From the NCBI RefSeq assembly GCF_040412425.1, contig NC_089767.1:4186948-4250947 (forward strand): a DNA stretch of 64,000 bases. Reading direction: 5' to 3'. This document shows positions 32,632 through 42,958 of the stretch, piece by piece. The DNA comes from Macrobrachium rosenbergii. Its lineage: Eukaryota; Arthropoda; Malacostraca; Decapoda; Palaemonidae. A program made the position numbers and the translations under genes. A model generated the notes under the pieces. That model was not told the origin of the DNA. It made no database searches and saw nothing but the letters and a program-made list of their open reading frames with translations. Within the stretch, counting starts at the first letter, position 1, and each line of letters opens with the position of its first letter.

Positions 32632-32915
32632 TCAGAATATAAAATTTAGGCCAAAGGGCCAAGCGCTGAGTCCTATGAGGTCATTCAGCGTTGAAAGGAA
32701 ATTGACAGCAAAAGGCTTGAAAGGTGCAACAGGGGGAAAACCTCAAAGCAGTTGCACTATGAAACAATAAGATGGAAGAGAGAGAATATGAACGGAGGTA
32801 CGGTCAAAGGAACGAAAGAGGTTGCCGCTAGAGGCCGAGAGGGCGTTGCAAAGGACATCAAGTAGTGCCTGCAGTGCACTGGATGAGGCGCACTGACGAC
32901 GGCGCTAACGGGAAC
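32632..32915 (+). mobile_element. Family A repeat
   Basis: AATATAAAATTTAGGCCAAA, GGCCAAGCGCTGAGTCCTAT, GAGAGAATATGAACGGAGGT, GAGGTTGCCGCTAGAGGCCG and CTGCAGTGCACTGGATGAGG. A short (GGA)n lies downstream at 33033-33060. Confidence 0.9.
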
Positions 32916-33278
32916 AGCATAAAGATCTGCCGGAAGACTAAATGATGAGGCTGGCGCCAGAGAAAGCCGAAAGGAGTTGAACAGGAGGCCACCGGTAACA
33001 CACAAACCTACTATCGCAGCGACAGCGCCGGCAGGAGGAGGAGGAGGAGGAGGAGGAAGAGAAACAGCAGCAACAACGCACCGCATTCAATTTGCGTAAT
33101 TACGCAATGGCTAATCCTGTTACGAGGACGGTGGCGAGGACGTCAACTGCAGAAAGCAGCGCCATGTTCCTCGTCCTGCCAACGTGCAAAGCCTGACATC
33201 ACAATTCGCTTCATTTCAGTGGACTTTGCTTCTATTCTAACCTGCGAGGGAAAATAGACAACCATCCCTTTTATCGGA

Positions 33279-33590
33279 ATGGAATATAAAATTTAGGCCA
33301 AAGGCCTAGCGCTGGTACCCATGAGGCCATTCAGCGCTGTAAACGGAAACTGAGTCGAGAGGTTTGAAATGTGTATCAGGAGGGAACCTCGCAGTTGCAC
33401 TATGAAACAATTGTTAGCAGAAGGTGGAAAGTAGGATTGAAGAAAGAGAATATGAAAGGAGGTACAGTAAAAGTAATGGAAGAGGTTGCAGCTAGGGGCC
33501 TAAGGAAAGGACACTGCAAAGAACTTTAAGTAATGCCTACTACAGTGCACCGCATGAAACGCACTGGCGGCATTACCCCCCCTAAAGGCT
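33279..33590 (+). mobile_element. Family A repeat
   Basis: GGAATATAAAATTTAGGCCA, GGCCTAGCGCTGGTACCCAT, AGAATATGAAAGGAGGTACA, GCAGCTAGGGGCCTAAGGAA and ACAGTGCACCGCATGAAACG. It lies only about 365 bp from the preceding copy, in the same direction. Confidence 0.92.
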
Positions 33591-33841
33591 CCATCCTTCT
33601 TAATCATTCAGTGCATATAATGACCTGATCAAAATTCCTTTGCAGAGACTGCAGCTGTTTGCAAGCAGCGATTAATATTCAGAGATTCTTTTGCACAAGC
33701 ATTTCGAAAAGAAGACACGTAGGCTTAACTGTTAGTCGGGCATCCAGGATTACCCACGAAGCAGGTGAAGAATCTTCACGATTACTAATTGATATCTTGT
33801 TATGAGACTGCTCCAAGGGGAGAAATATCTCTAGAGTTTCT

Positions 33842-33844
<3 letters not shown>

Positions 33845-33914
<70 letters not shown>
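33845..33914. repeat. (GA)n microsatellite
   Basis: About 34 GA units. Confidence 0.95.
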
Positions 33915-33915
<1 letters not shown>

Positions 33916-33970
33916 AAGGATGACACCAACCTTTCCCGCACTACTTTGGATATACAAAACGACGGCATTT

Positions 33971-34073
<103 letters not shown>

Positions 34074-34109
34074 ATTAATAAATCACCCTGTCAAAAATTC
34101 GCTTTTCAA

Positions 34110-34495
34110 GTTATTATACCATATAAATAGTGTTCAAATCACTATACCATATAAGTACTGTTCAAATCACTATACCATATAAATAGCGTTCAAATCACTA
34201 TACCATATAAAAGCGTTCAAATCACTATAACATATAATTAGTGTTCAAATCACTACACCATATAATTAGTATTCAAATCACTACACCATATAAATAGTGT
34301 TCAAATCACCATACCATATAAATAGTGTTCAAATCACTGTACCATATAAATAATGTTCAAATCCCTACACCATATAAGTAATGTTCAAATCACTACCATA
34401 TAAATAGTGTTCAAATCACTCTACCATACAAGTAGTGTTGAAATCACTATACCATACAAATGTTCAAATCACTATACCATATAGTGTTCAAATCA
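34110..34495. repeat. Minisatellite, about 28-bp unit, about 14 copies
   Basis: CACTATACCATATAAATAGT followed by GTTCAAAT is repeated with substitutions and shortened units near the right end. Confidence 0.92.
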
Positions 34496-34606
34496 AGACA
34501 ATAAAATGACATTAACGTGAAATTCGATACTGACTGCAAAAATAATCCTTTTACCGCCCGCACACAAATAAAACAATAAGGTTTACAACATTTAAACTAA
34601 TTTCAC

Positions 34607-34790
34607 GACCCGGTGGTGGCCTGTCCTATATCATTGCCAGAAGCACGATTACTTCTAAATTTAATCTTAGATAAAAATAAAAACTACTGAGGCTAGAGGG
34701 CTGCAATTTGGTATGTATGATGACTGGAGGGTGGATGGTCAACATACCAATTTGCAGCCCTCTGGCCTCAGTAGGTTTTAAGGTCTGAGG
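34607..34790 (+). mobile_element. Family B repeat, body (5' truncated)
   Basis: Starts within the element at TTTCACGACCCGGTGGTGGC and continues through the long hairpin (GAGGGCTGCAATTTGG / CCAATTTGCAGCCCTC) to GTCTGAGGGCG, then passes into the expanded 15-mer array. Hairpins 1 and 2 are missing. Confidence 0.9.
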
Positions 34791-35040
34791 GCGGACAGAA
34801 AAAGTGCGGACAGAAAAAGTGCGGACAGAAAAAGTGCGGACAGAAAAAGTGCGGACAGAAAAAGTGCGGACAGGAAAAAGTGCGGACAGAAAAAGTGCGG
34901 ACAGGAAAAGTGCGGAAAGAAAAAGTGCGGAAAGAAAAAGTGCGGACAGAAAAAGTGCGGACAGGAAAAGTGCGGACAAAAAAAAGTGCGGACAGAAAAA
35001 GTGCGGACAGAAAAAGTGCGGACATAAAAAAGTGCGGACG
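34791..35040 (+). repeat. Expanded 15-bp minisatellite within family B, 17 copies
   Basis: Seventeen GCGGAC or GCGGAA starts at 13-17 bp spacing, consensus GTGCGGACAGAAAAA, with GACAGG and GAAAGA variants in the middle. Because 15 is divisible by 3, several frames stay open and give pentapeptide arrays (VRTEK, FLSAL, CPHFF). These are not evidence of a protein. Confidence 0.95.
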
Positions 35041-35087
35041 GACAGACAAAGCCGGCACAATAGTTTTCTTTTACAGAAAACTAAAAC
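35041..35087 (+). mobile_element. Family B repeat, 3' end
   Basis: GACAGACAAAGCCGGCACAA then hairpin AGTTTTCTTTTACAGAAAAC and TAAAA, the normal terminus after the 15-mer. Confidence 0.9.
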
Positions 35088-35265
35088 AATGAAGCATGCA
35101 ATGGCACGACGTAGATAGAAGGAAACTCAGTCCAAAGGCGATGGAATTCCTCTCCTCTAACATTTCTTCAAATCGAAGCTGTTTTCCAGACGATGTGAAC
35201 TCACGTACCTCACACTCGCCAAGTTTGAGCGGAGAGCTGCGGCTTTAACAGGTGCCTAACGAACT

Positions 35266-35478
35266 CCACATTCCTTTTTACTGTACCTCCGTTCATATTC
35301 TCTCTCTTCCACCTTACCCTCCACCCTCTCCTAGCAATTGACTCACAGTGCAAACGCGAGGTTTTTCTCCTGTTCCACCTTCCAAACTTTTCACCGCCAT
35401 TTTCCGTTTCAGCGCTGAATGGCATCGCAGGCCCCAGCGCTTGGCATTTGCCCTAACTTCCATATTCAGTTCAATACA
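35266..35478 (-). mobile_element. Family A repeat, minus orientation, truncated
   Basis: The plus strand reads TTTTTACTGTACCTCCGTTC, TCCACCCTCTCCTAGCAATT, TTTCAGCGCTGAATGGCATC and CCAGCGCTTGGCATTTGCCC, ending in CCATATTCAGTTCAATA. The GTGCACC end is missing. Confidence 0.9.
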
Positions 35479-35640
35479 CGTTTACGACCCGAAGCAAGAA
35501 GACGATTAATAACTCGCGTATTTTCTGCATACAAATGAAGGAGTTCACGAGACTGACATTTCCCACACTGCATCTGAATCTCTATTTACTTCAAGCTTAA
35601 TTTATATATATATATACTTCATCATAATGACCTTTAAGGA

Positions 35641-35839
35641 AGATATGAGACCTCGCCAAAATGTAGTTCTAGTGACTGACGGCTGTGGAAGGTGAATTTG
35701 ACTGCATCGACAAGAAACGACCAGTTAACTTCAAGCGGACTTGTTCTGCGTCCAAGAATTGGATAGAGATGGTCGCAGCTAGAACTAGTCCTTTGGGAAG
35801 CATGAGAATAGTAAGCGATGGCACGCTGGGTTGTGACAC

Positions 35840-35892
<53 letters not shown>

Positions 35893-35930
35893 TAGCTGGC
35901 GGAAGGAGGTGTTCTTATTTGGTTTTCTTA
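35641..35930 (+). repeat. Inverted duplication, left arm, with conserved open frame
   Basis: About 200 bp before a (GA)n tract (35841-35890) plus some sequence after it match the reverse complement of 37305-37610. An open frame starting near 35685 (EGEFDCIDKKRPVNFKRTC...) stays open to the GA tract and is also open in the other copy (EDEPDCIDKKRTVNFKRTC...). Differences include silent (GAC ATC/ATT GAC) and replacement changes. GTAAGC and, in the other copy, GTATGC follow at the same place (after ATGAGAATA / ATGAGCAAG) and could be splice donors. I do not recognise the protein; it may equally be a non-coding repeat. Confidence 0.5.
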
Positions 35931-36006
35931 TTTGTAGATGTACGAATTACGTTCGTACATCTACAATTATGTGTCTGTGAGGGAAATGGGATTATTTAAA
36001 CTTAGC

Positions 36007-36043
<37 letters not shown>
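35841..36043. repeat. (GA)n arrays around a perfect 15-bp-arm hairpin
   Basis: GA tracts at 35841-35890 and 36008-36043. Between them TTGTAGATGTACGAA (35932-35946) and TTCGTACATCTACAA (35952-35966) form a perfect hairpin with a 5-base loop. Confidence 0.9.
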
Positions 36044-36046
<3 letters not shown>

Positions 36047-36142
36047 AACAAACAAAAATAAAGTGTACGTGAATGACGGTATACGCATCCGTAAACAAGG
36101 CAATGCATTACGAGCCAACAATAATATTTAGGTCATAATAAG

Positions 36143-36144
<2 letters not shown>

Positions 36145-36206
<62 letters not shown>

Positions 36207-36265
36207 ACAAACATAATCACAAAGAACACTGTACTGCACACATGCACACAAAAATAATGTGTGCT

Positions 36266-36341
<76 letters not shown>
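36145..36341. repeat. (CT)n then (TA)n microsatellites
   Basis: CT at 36145-36201 and TA at 36270-36341. 36342-36560 is A-rich unique sequence with AAAGAACACAAAGATACACA-type short repeats. Confidence 0.95.
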
Positions 36342-36345
<4 letters not shown>

Positions 36346-36560
36346 CATATGTGTATGTATTTTAACCTTTAAAACACTGTTAGAATTTAAAAAATCAGAG
36401 ATACAAAACCAACACCAATTTACATTAAATAAACCCTTTAATCAAAAAGAAAATCTACAAAATGCAAAAACACTTCTACAATATACAAAAATTCAGCCCA
36501 AAGAACACAATTCAGATACACAAAGAACACAAAGATACACAGAAAACTCTAAATAAAACA

Positions 36561-36774
36561 AACAAATGACACAGTTCAATATGCCGCTGGCATCTGACAG
36601 AACGACGCATAATAACGCATGCGCAGACGACGACGACGTGAGCTCTCAACGAGCGCCGAGAGGAAGTGGTCTGCGAGACCCCAATAAAATTCCCCTGGTC
36701 TCCTTATTGCACGAGGCGACACTCCGCACAATTAACCGATACACCTGACCAGCGCTCTCTAACGGGCCTCCAGG

Positions 36775-36778
<4 letters not shown>
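36561..36778. other. Unique segment with GCATGCGC motif
   Basis: Contains AACGCATGCGCAGACGACGA at about 36614, matching the core of NRF-1 sites (CGCATGCGCA), and a CpG-rich surround. No transcript evidence; a single motif can occur by chance. Confidence 0.25.

Positions 36779-36836
<58 letters not shown>
36779..36836. repeat. (GA)n microsatellite
   Basis: About 28 GA units. Confidence 0.95.
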
Positions 36837-36959
36837 GATGAAAATGAAACAGCCGAGTGGAAAATTTTTGACATTTTAAGTGTGCTTGAAAATGCCTTTG
36901 GGTCAAGGTGAAAGATCTTGCACTCTATTATTGTTTCGACTTCATCGTGGCCATATAAT

Positions 36960-37182
36960 ATCTCTCTCTCTCTCTCTCTCTCTCAAAAATCTTGCCTTTC
37001 TTTGCCTCCACCAAAAACTCATAGTTTCATTCTTTGCCTCCACCAAAAACTCTCTCTCTTCTCTCTCTCTCTCTCTCAAAGATATTGTCTTTCTTTACCT
37101 CCACCAAAAACAGTTTCTCTCTTCTCTCTCTCTCTCTCTCTCTCAAAGATATGGCCTTTCTTTACCTCCACAAAAAACGTAA

Positions 37183-37243
<61 letters not shown>

Positions 37244-37305
37244 TATGAAAATATACCTTAGGTAATCCTCATCAGACTGCAGTCCTTCACGGCCCCCTCC
37301 CTCCC
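36960..37305. repeat. Composite satellite: (CT)n plus about 35-bp spacer
   Basis: CT tracts alternate with CAAAGATATTGTCTTTCTTT and ACCTCCACCAAAAAC, three to four units, ending in a longer CT run (37183-37240). The following TTTGTATGAAAATATACCTT, AGGTAATCCTCATCAGACTG and TCCTTCACGGCC match the spacer of the 25.1-25.4 kb satellite. Confidence 0.9.
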
Positions 37306-37332
37306 CCAAATAAGAAAACCTCCTTCCACCAG

Positions 37333-37390
<58 letters not shown>

Positions 37391-37610
37391 CACAACCCAG
37401 CGTGCCATCGCATACCTTGCTCATGTTTCCCAAAGGACTAGTTCTAGATGCGACCATCTCTGTCCAATTCTTGGACGCAGAACAAGTCCGCTTGAAGTTC
37501 ACTGTTCGTTTCTTGTCAATGCAGTCAGGTTCATCTTCCACAGCCGTCAGTCACTAGAACTGCATTTTGGCAAGATCTCATATCTTTCTTAAAGGTCATT
37601 ATGATGAAAT
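37305..37610 (-). repeat. Inverted duplication, right arm
   Basis: Minus-strand counterpart of 35641-35930, containing (CT)n at 37338-37387 where the other arm has (GA)n. Conserved features on the minus strand: GTGGAAGATGAACCTGACTG, AAGAAACGAACAGTGAACTT, TCCAAGAATTGGACAGAGAT and CACGCTGGGTTGTGACAC. The arms are about 1.4 kb apart. Confidence 0.85.
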
Positions 37611-37777
37611 TTGTATATAATGATAATGTTCACTTAAATCATTATTGTTATTGTTATTAGAAAGCTAGGTGTTGTTTTTAAATACTAAAACAGTATTTAT
37701 GAATGCCTCAGTTTTTCCTGAAATTTATATATAATGATAATAACATTCACTTAAATTATTATCATCATCATCATCAA

Positions 37778-37818
<41 letters not shown>

Positions 37819-37960
37819 GATTAGAAACCTAGGTGTTGTTTTTAAATATTAAAATAAATATTTATGAATGTCTCAATTTTTCATGAAATTTATATAAAAT
37901 GATAAAAATATTCACTTAAATTATTATTATTATTATTTTAAAAATTTAGCACCTTAAAAT
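37595..37960. repeat. Tandem duplication, about 140-bp unit, 2.5 copies with internal ATT arrays
   Basis: GATGAAATTTGTATATAATG, TTCACTTAAATCATTATTGT, CTAGGTGTTGTTTTTAAATA and AGTATTTATGAATGCCTCAG recur at about 37.72 and 37.88 kb. The ATT/ATC tract between them differs in length (37780-37817 longest). Confidence 0.88.
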
Positions 37961-38057
37961 ATAGATTTACTTGTGGGACTCCATCGTCAGTAATTAAAAC
38001 GTCTTGATCACTGTTATTAACATTATTATTACAATTTACCCTCTCCCACAAAGCAGC

Positions 38058-38115
<58 letters not shown>

Positions 38116-38286
38116 TAGGCAGTAGACCCCCCTCTCAAGCACGTAGTATTGAAGGTGCTAGCTGCATCTAATTTATACAGAGTTCTCTCTATCATTCTGA
38201 TAACTGATTTTTTGAAGTAACCCTCAAAAAATCAGTTATCAGAAAGACAGAAAACTCTATATTAACTGAATGCAGCTACCACCTTC

Positions 38287-38334
<48 letters not shown>

Positions 38335-38335
38335 C
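38058..38335. repeat. Foldback element between two (AAT)n arrays
   Basis: (AAT)n at 38058-38114 and 38287-38333 enclose an inverted repeat (38148-38289). ATTGAAGGTGCTAGCTGCAT pairs with the inverted ATGCAGCTACCACCTTCAAT, and TTCTGATAACTGATTTTTTG with CAAAAAATCAGTTATCAGAA. The loop is about 12 bases. Confidence 0.88.
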
Positions 38336-38558
38336 TTGCAGACCTTGCGAAACAGCGTTCAACAGCCTAGCATATAATGAACAAATGAACGATGTCATAT
38401 AAAACTAGGTAGCCCGCTAGAGCAACGGCATGGCTGATTAGCACTCTAACCAGCTGTCGTGACTTACGATGTAAGGTCTCTTCATTTTCACTTACATAAA
38501 ATTATTCCCTGTTAGACAACGTATGAGAACTGGTGCTACAGAAGGTCAGGTTAATCCT

Positions 38559-38564
<6 letters not shown>

Positions 38565-38625
<61 letters not shown>
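38565..38625. repeat. (GA)n microsatellite
   Basis: About 30 GA units. 38336-38564 and 38626-38930 are unique, with a short AAT tract at 38792-38813. Confidence 0.95.
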
Positions 38626-38628
<3 letters not shown>

Positions 38629-38934
38629 ACAGGTATCAAAACAGTGAAGATAATATTAATTTTCGCTAGGAATTTTCACATCCCTCCGAAATATAAATGC
38701 AAATAGGTTTATGTTTTTTAAGTAGAAAGAATATTAGTAGTGATGCCATATCACAGATCACCTTAGTAGTCTATTTAAGGTACTCAGTAGTAGTAATAAT
38801 AATAATAATAATCATATAATATAAATAAAACATGGACGTCACGAATGTTGAACAGTCTTCCATAATGACAAGGGCTTCCTGCGACGACTGTGAATCTCGT
38901 ACTGGAAACACGCAGAGGGCAGAGTGGTTCGTGT

Positions 38935-39479
38935 TTTACGTCTCTGTGGCTGAGTGACAAGTTTATGGACGGCGTGAGGAAAGAAGAGGTCAAGGAAAGA
39001 ACGTCAGACGTCATTGCTGCGATGACGTGACCGGCGAGGAGATTGTGGAAGGGCTGACGATTTCCTTGAATGACGCTGTGCCGATTAAAAATGACAGGGG
39101 CGAGGACTTGGAAAGTGTTTGCAGGGGGAGAAAGTCTGTAAATGTATGTTATCGAGTGTAAGGTTAGGAAGATAGATGGAAGGTATGGAAATGGGGTGAT
39201 GACGGATACTATGAGCGTTGGCAGAACGGACTGGGAGTAAATGTTACAGGTTGCGGGTAGAATATCAGAACAGGTGAATCACAGATCAGGTGAGGCAAGA
39301 GAGGCAAAATATGGGTTATGTATGAAGGGATCGTATTGGCAAATATTTCTCATGGACGTCATGTGTCGCTGTTGCATGTGGATGCAAGAATATGTGAAAG
39401 CAGCTAAGATGAACTGCTTGCAGGAAAGAAAAAATGAGGTGAAAAACAGAAAACGGAGTATTTTGATATGGCATGGTCA
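38935..39479 (+). other. Long low-repeat segment, possibly degraded retroelement coding sequence
   Basis: No microsatellites for about 550 bp. Translated pieces such as DTMSVGRTDWE, GRISEQVNHRSGEA and SILIWHGHAEITG, together with the LINE C terminus just downstream, suggest decayed retrotransposon coding sequence, but the frames are broken and I cannot align a domain. A 105-codon frame (39241-39558) spans part of it and the start of the LINE end. Confidence 0.3.
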
Positions 39480-39700
39480 TGCAGAGATAACGGGAGAGCA
39501 TAGGCTATTTGAACCTAGAACAAATTGTAAGTTGGGCGAGAGAGCATTCGTACATTAGCACCAAGATTGCACAACAAAGTACCGCCTGAATTGAAGCGCA
39601 TACAAATGGAAAGCAAATTTAAAAAGAACTAAAGACTCTCCTGTCCTACAGGAGCTACGATACTGACGAGAAAACACTAAAAGACAATTATAAAATATAA
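39480..39700 (+). pseudogene. CR1-like LINE: C-terminal end of reverse transcriptase protein
   Basis: Three frames joined by single-base indels read RLFEPRTNCKLGERAFV, then LAPRLHNKVPPELKRIQ with MESKFKK (from 39555), then ELKTLLSYRSYDTDEKTLKD to a TAA at 39698-39700. The pattern LFEPR, a basic stretch, G-RAF, APRL-N-LP-E(L/I), FK--LKT-L is the usual C terminus of CR1/jockey-group polyproteins after the reverse transcriptase. One base is lost between GTA and TTA at about 39553, and another at 39626. The 39701-39998 stretch may be its 3' UTR; no poly(A) or simple-repeat tail is obvious. Clade is inference; membership in non-LTR elements is fairly secure. Confidence 0.65.
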
Positions 39701-39998
39701 GAAGCACCTTATGCTGAAAACGTACAAAGGCCCGCCAGAGAGGGAATTATCCCTGTGGAGGGCTGTACATAAAACCAAACGAAGTGAATGACAAACGGAA
39801 TGGTAATTCAGTGCAAAGCCAACTGAGAGGAATAAGGGAAAGGAGAACGTGATGGAGAAAGTGTTTGAACAAAATGGATTCAATATTCAGAAGGAGACTG
39901 AACTGGGGTGAACTGGGCACTACAACACAGCCGATGTCTAAAGTGTGGGTTCATCAAAAGGCTAAGGTCGTGTACGATTTTTGTACGGGATAAGACAG

Positions 39999-40300
39999 GA
40001 ACACAAACTTTAGGCCAAACGCCAAGCGCTGGGAACTGTGAGGTCATTCAGCGCTGAAAGGGAAATTGAGAGTAAAAAGGTTTAGAGAGTGTGTAGGAGG
40101 AGAACCTCGCAGTTGCACTCTTCTGAAACAACTGTTAGGAGAGGGTGGAAAGTACGATGGAAGAGAATATTGCTGGAGGTTCAGTAAAAGGAATGAAAGG
40201 GGGTGCAGCTAGGGGCTGAATGGACGCTGCAGGGAACCTTAATTAATGTCTACAGTGCACTGAGTGAGGTGTACTGACGGCATTAGCCCCCTATGGGAGA
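39999..40300 (+). mobile_element. Family A repeat, near full length
   Basis: AACTTTAGGCCAAACGCCAA, GCGCTGGGAACTGTGAGG, AGAGGGTGGAAAGTACGATG, GGTGCAGCTAGGGGCTGAAT, CTACAGTGCACTGAGTGAGG and CCCCCTATGGGAG, followed by a T-run (40302-40314). Confidence 0.92.
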
Positions 40301-40564
40301 TTTTTTTTTTTTTTACAGGGTTTTCCTTGATTTAGCAACAAGAAAAAGAATGTGGAAGTGGATACTATCTTAACTCTTTCTGCAAGCTTTAAGGGCATAG
40401 GGATTTTAGGACAACGTTCTCCCGGTATTTCTGAAATATGTCAAAAACAGAACCGATAAATCCTGATTTTCACAGCTGTAGATCTCAAGACAAGAGAAAG
40501 AGAGACAATAACCCTTCTACTAAACTGACCTAATGAGCAAAATATTCCCCCTTTTCCACACGCA

Positions 40565-40567
<3 letters not shown>

Positions 40568-40600
<33 letters not shown>

Positions 40601-40781
40601 CCTATGTTCATAATTACAATTACGAGCAAAAGCGTGCGTGCAGTATAACACAATAGTATCACCTTCAGTACATTTTATGAATTCAACCTTAAGTTTAGCT
40701 CGCTCTCTCTCTTCCATCTCTACTACTAAAAACTTCTACAAGTATAAAAAAAAATATTAATTTCGGCTATAAAAGTTATGT

Positions 40782-40841
<60 letters not shown>
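40568..40841. repeat. (CT)n and (GA)n microsatellites
   Basis: CT at 40568-40597 and GA at 40786-40841. The surrounding 40315-40567, 40598-40785 and 40842-41070 are unique with no supported gene. Confidence 0.95.
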
Positions 40842-40844
<3 letters not shown>

Positions 40845-41070
40845 CACTTCATCCGAGATCAACTTTATTGTCCCATAAAACTAAACACTATCACGTCACC
40901 AACGGAAAGTTTGCGATGGCAGCTTAAAAAGGAATAAGTTGTTACCTTTCAGACCAATAAAGAGTAAAGTGAACCACTCGGCGATGAAAATATTAAACAT
41001 TTAATCGAACTACACAATCTAAAGGTAGGTGAAAGTATAAAGCCCACTGATGCATATCCCGAAATGAAAG

Positions 41071-41190
41071 TATAAAATTTATTTCTGGTGATAGAAATTC
41101 ATTTCTCGCCCACTGATCAATATCCCGTTATAAGTTGGTTCCATTAGTCAAATATTATAAGTAATCAGCTCGGTGGTCTGGTAAAACATA
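41071..41190 (+). mobile_element. SINE-1 fragment
   Basis: AAATTTATTTCTGGTGATAG, AAATTCATTTCTCG, a diverged middle, then GTAATCAGCTCGGTGGTCTG and GTAAAACAT. The tRNA-like head and the TAGGTAACCAATTGG region are missing. Confidence 0.75.
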
Positions 41191-41410
41191 CAACACAAAT
41201 ACACTTTCCAAATTATCCTCACTTTACAAAATCTATCTCCCAACTAAACTCCAAGAACACTTTCAACATTTACAGTTCATGAAAGGCTTTCAAAAGACAA
41301 CTCCTCAAGACAGCTAATATTCTTGACACCATCATAAAATTCGGCAAAAGTTCGGGGATCAAGTATGTTCCGATCTGCTTATTTCACAAGAGAATCGGGT
41401 TGCAAAACAG

Positions 41411-42118
41411 TAAAGTCAGGTCCCACTACAGTAAAATAAGTCATAGTCCCACAACAGTAAAATGAGTCAGTCCCACTACAGTAAAATAAGTCTTAAAACA
41501 GTTCTTAGTCCCCATCAGTAAAATAAGTTTTAGTCCCCACTGCAGTAAAGTAAGTCATCCACTACAATAAAAGAAGTCATGGTCTTATTTCATTAAAATA
41601 AAATGGTCCCATCAGTAAAATAAGTCATGGTCCCACTGCATAGTCCCACTACAGTAAAATAAGTCATAGTCCCACAACAGTAAAATAAGTTAGTCCCGCT
41701 ACAGTAAATGAAGTTCCACTACAGTAAAATAAGTCATAGTCCCACAACAGTAAAATGAGTCAGTCCCACTACAGTAAAATAAGTCTTAGTCCCACTAACA
41801 GTAAAATAAGTCTTAGTCCCGCAACAGTAAAATAAGTTTTAGTCCCCACTGCAGTAAAGTAAGTCATAGTTCCACTACAATAAAAGAAGTCATGGTCCCA
41901 CTACATTAAAATAAGTCATGGTCCCACTACAGTAAAATAAGTCATGGTCCCACTAAAGTAAAATAAATCATAGTCCCACTACAGTAAAATAAGTCATAGT
42001 CCCACTACAGTAAAATAATTTAGTCCCGCTACAGTAAATGAAGTCATAGGCCCACTACAGTGAAAGAAGTCATAGTCCCAATACAGCAAAGTAAGCCTTA
42101 GTCCCACTACAGTGAAAC
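41411..42118. repeat. Minisatellite, about 26-bp unit, about 26 copies
   Basis: Consensus CCCACTACAGTAAAATAAGT followed by CATAGT, with many substitutions and partial units (for example AAGTTTTAGTCCCCACTGC). Blocks of several variant units recur in the same order (around 41411-41560 and 41650-41880), so multi-unit segments have been duplicated. Confidence 0.92.
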
Positions 42119-42147
42119 AAGTCACAAACATACGTTGGGAACTTATT

Positions 42148-42243
42148 GCACACACATCACAAACAGGTTGAACACAGCGCTGGCCAAAGAATCGTCCTCC
42201 ACACACAATCACTGACTATTTTTCAACCTGGCCGTGATATATT
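42148..42243. mobile_element. M2 inverted-repeat element, copy 1 (short)
   Basis: Left end ATCACAAACAGGTTGAACAC, right end TTCAACCTGGCCGTGATAT, an imperfect terminal inverted repeat of about 17 bp around a 60-bp core. Confidence 0.6.
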
Positions 42244-42317
42244 TAAGTTTCCGATGTGTGTTCATGAAGTTCATGAAATGTTTTAAACAGTAAAACAAGT
42301 CACAAACTCATCGCATG

Positions 42318-42456
42318 CGTATCACAACCAGGTTGACAACAACTGAACGACAGTAAGTGGAGGACGAATCTTTGGTAAACGCTTCATGATCGTATGATAC
42401 ACAGGTTAGAAATACCAATACGTCGTTGACTTGTATTCAGCCTGTTTGTGTTATGT
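42318..42456. mobile_element. M2 inverted-repeat element, copy 2
   Basis: GTATCACAACCAGGTTGACA at the left and TATTCAGCCTGTTTGTGTTA at the right are inverted copies of one another and of the ends at 61.39-61.53 kb. No coding content. Confidence 0.6.
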
Positions 42457-42890
42457 GTGCGAGGAGGAGGCGAAGATTGTGTTGCATCCAAGATAATATA
42501 CAAACAGCAACAGTAACTATTAAAACTACAAGTATTATGAAGGCAAATGTCTCACAATTACATGAATTTCACGTTGAAGTCGGAGAAAGGGGTCAAGGAA
42601 TCAAGCAAAAACTGAACTTCAGTATCTGTCGCCGAGGGCTCTACGAAGTCTATCCATATCCCGTATTCGATTTAATATTGAAACGCTTTTTCAAAAAACG
42701 AAGACAGGACTGATGATTAGAAAAGCACGACATAAAATTCTCATTCAGGTAAACAAATGCCTTTTTCACACTAAACGGAGAGGAAGTCAATCATTACAAC
42801 GCATTCTACACGATAGCTTGCATGACAGAGGGTCGAATATTCACGCCACAGCACCAGAAATTTTTGATATGGTATGTCTGTCGGGCTAAC
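42457..42890. other. Unique sequence, no feature seen
   Basis: A 95-codon plus frame (42426-42713) overlaps the M2 end; no domain is recognisable and I do not call it a gene. Confidence 0.4.
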
Positions 42891-42892
42891 AA

Positions 42893-42958
42893 ACAGGAGA
42901 TCAGCGCCTGCCCAATGAGCCTACAGAGGCCGAGGAGGACTTTAACTTTAACTTAATG
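42893..42958 (+). mobile_element. SINE-3 tail fragment
   Basis: CAGGAGATCAGCGCCTGCCC, AGCCTACAGAGGCCGAGGAG and GACTTTAACTTTAACTTAA match the last 65 bp of the SINE-3 copy at 47.74-48.07 kb (there in reverse). 5' truncated. Confidence 0.85.

Noticed and set aside
34626..35118. Open frames with VRTEK or FLSAL pentapeptide repeats
   Set aside because: The 15-bp unit of a mobile element keeps several frames open on both strands; no independent coding signal.
36614..36630. NRF-1-like promoter motif
   Set aside because: A single GCATGCGC match with no nearby gene is not enough to call a promoter.
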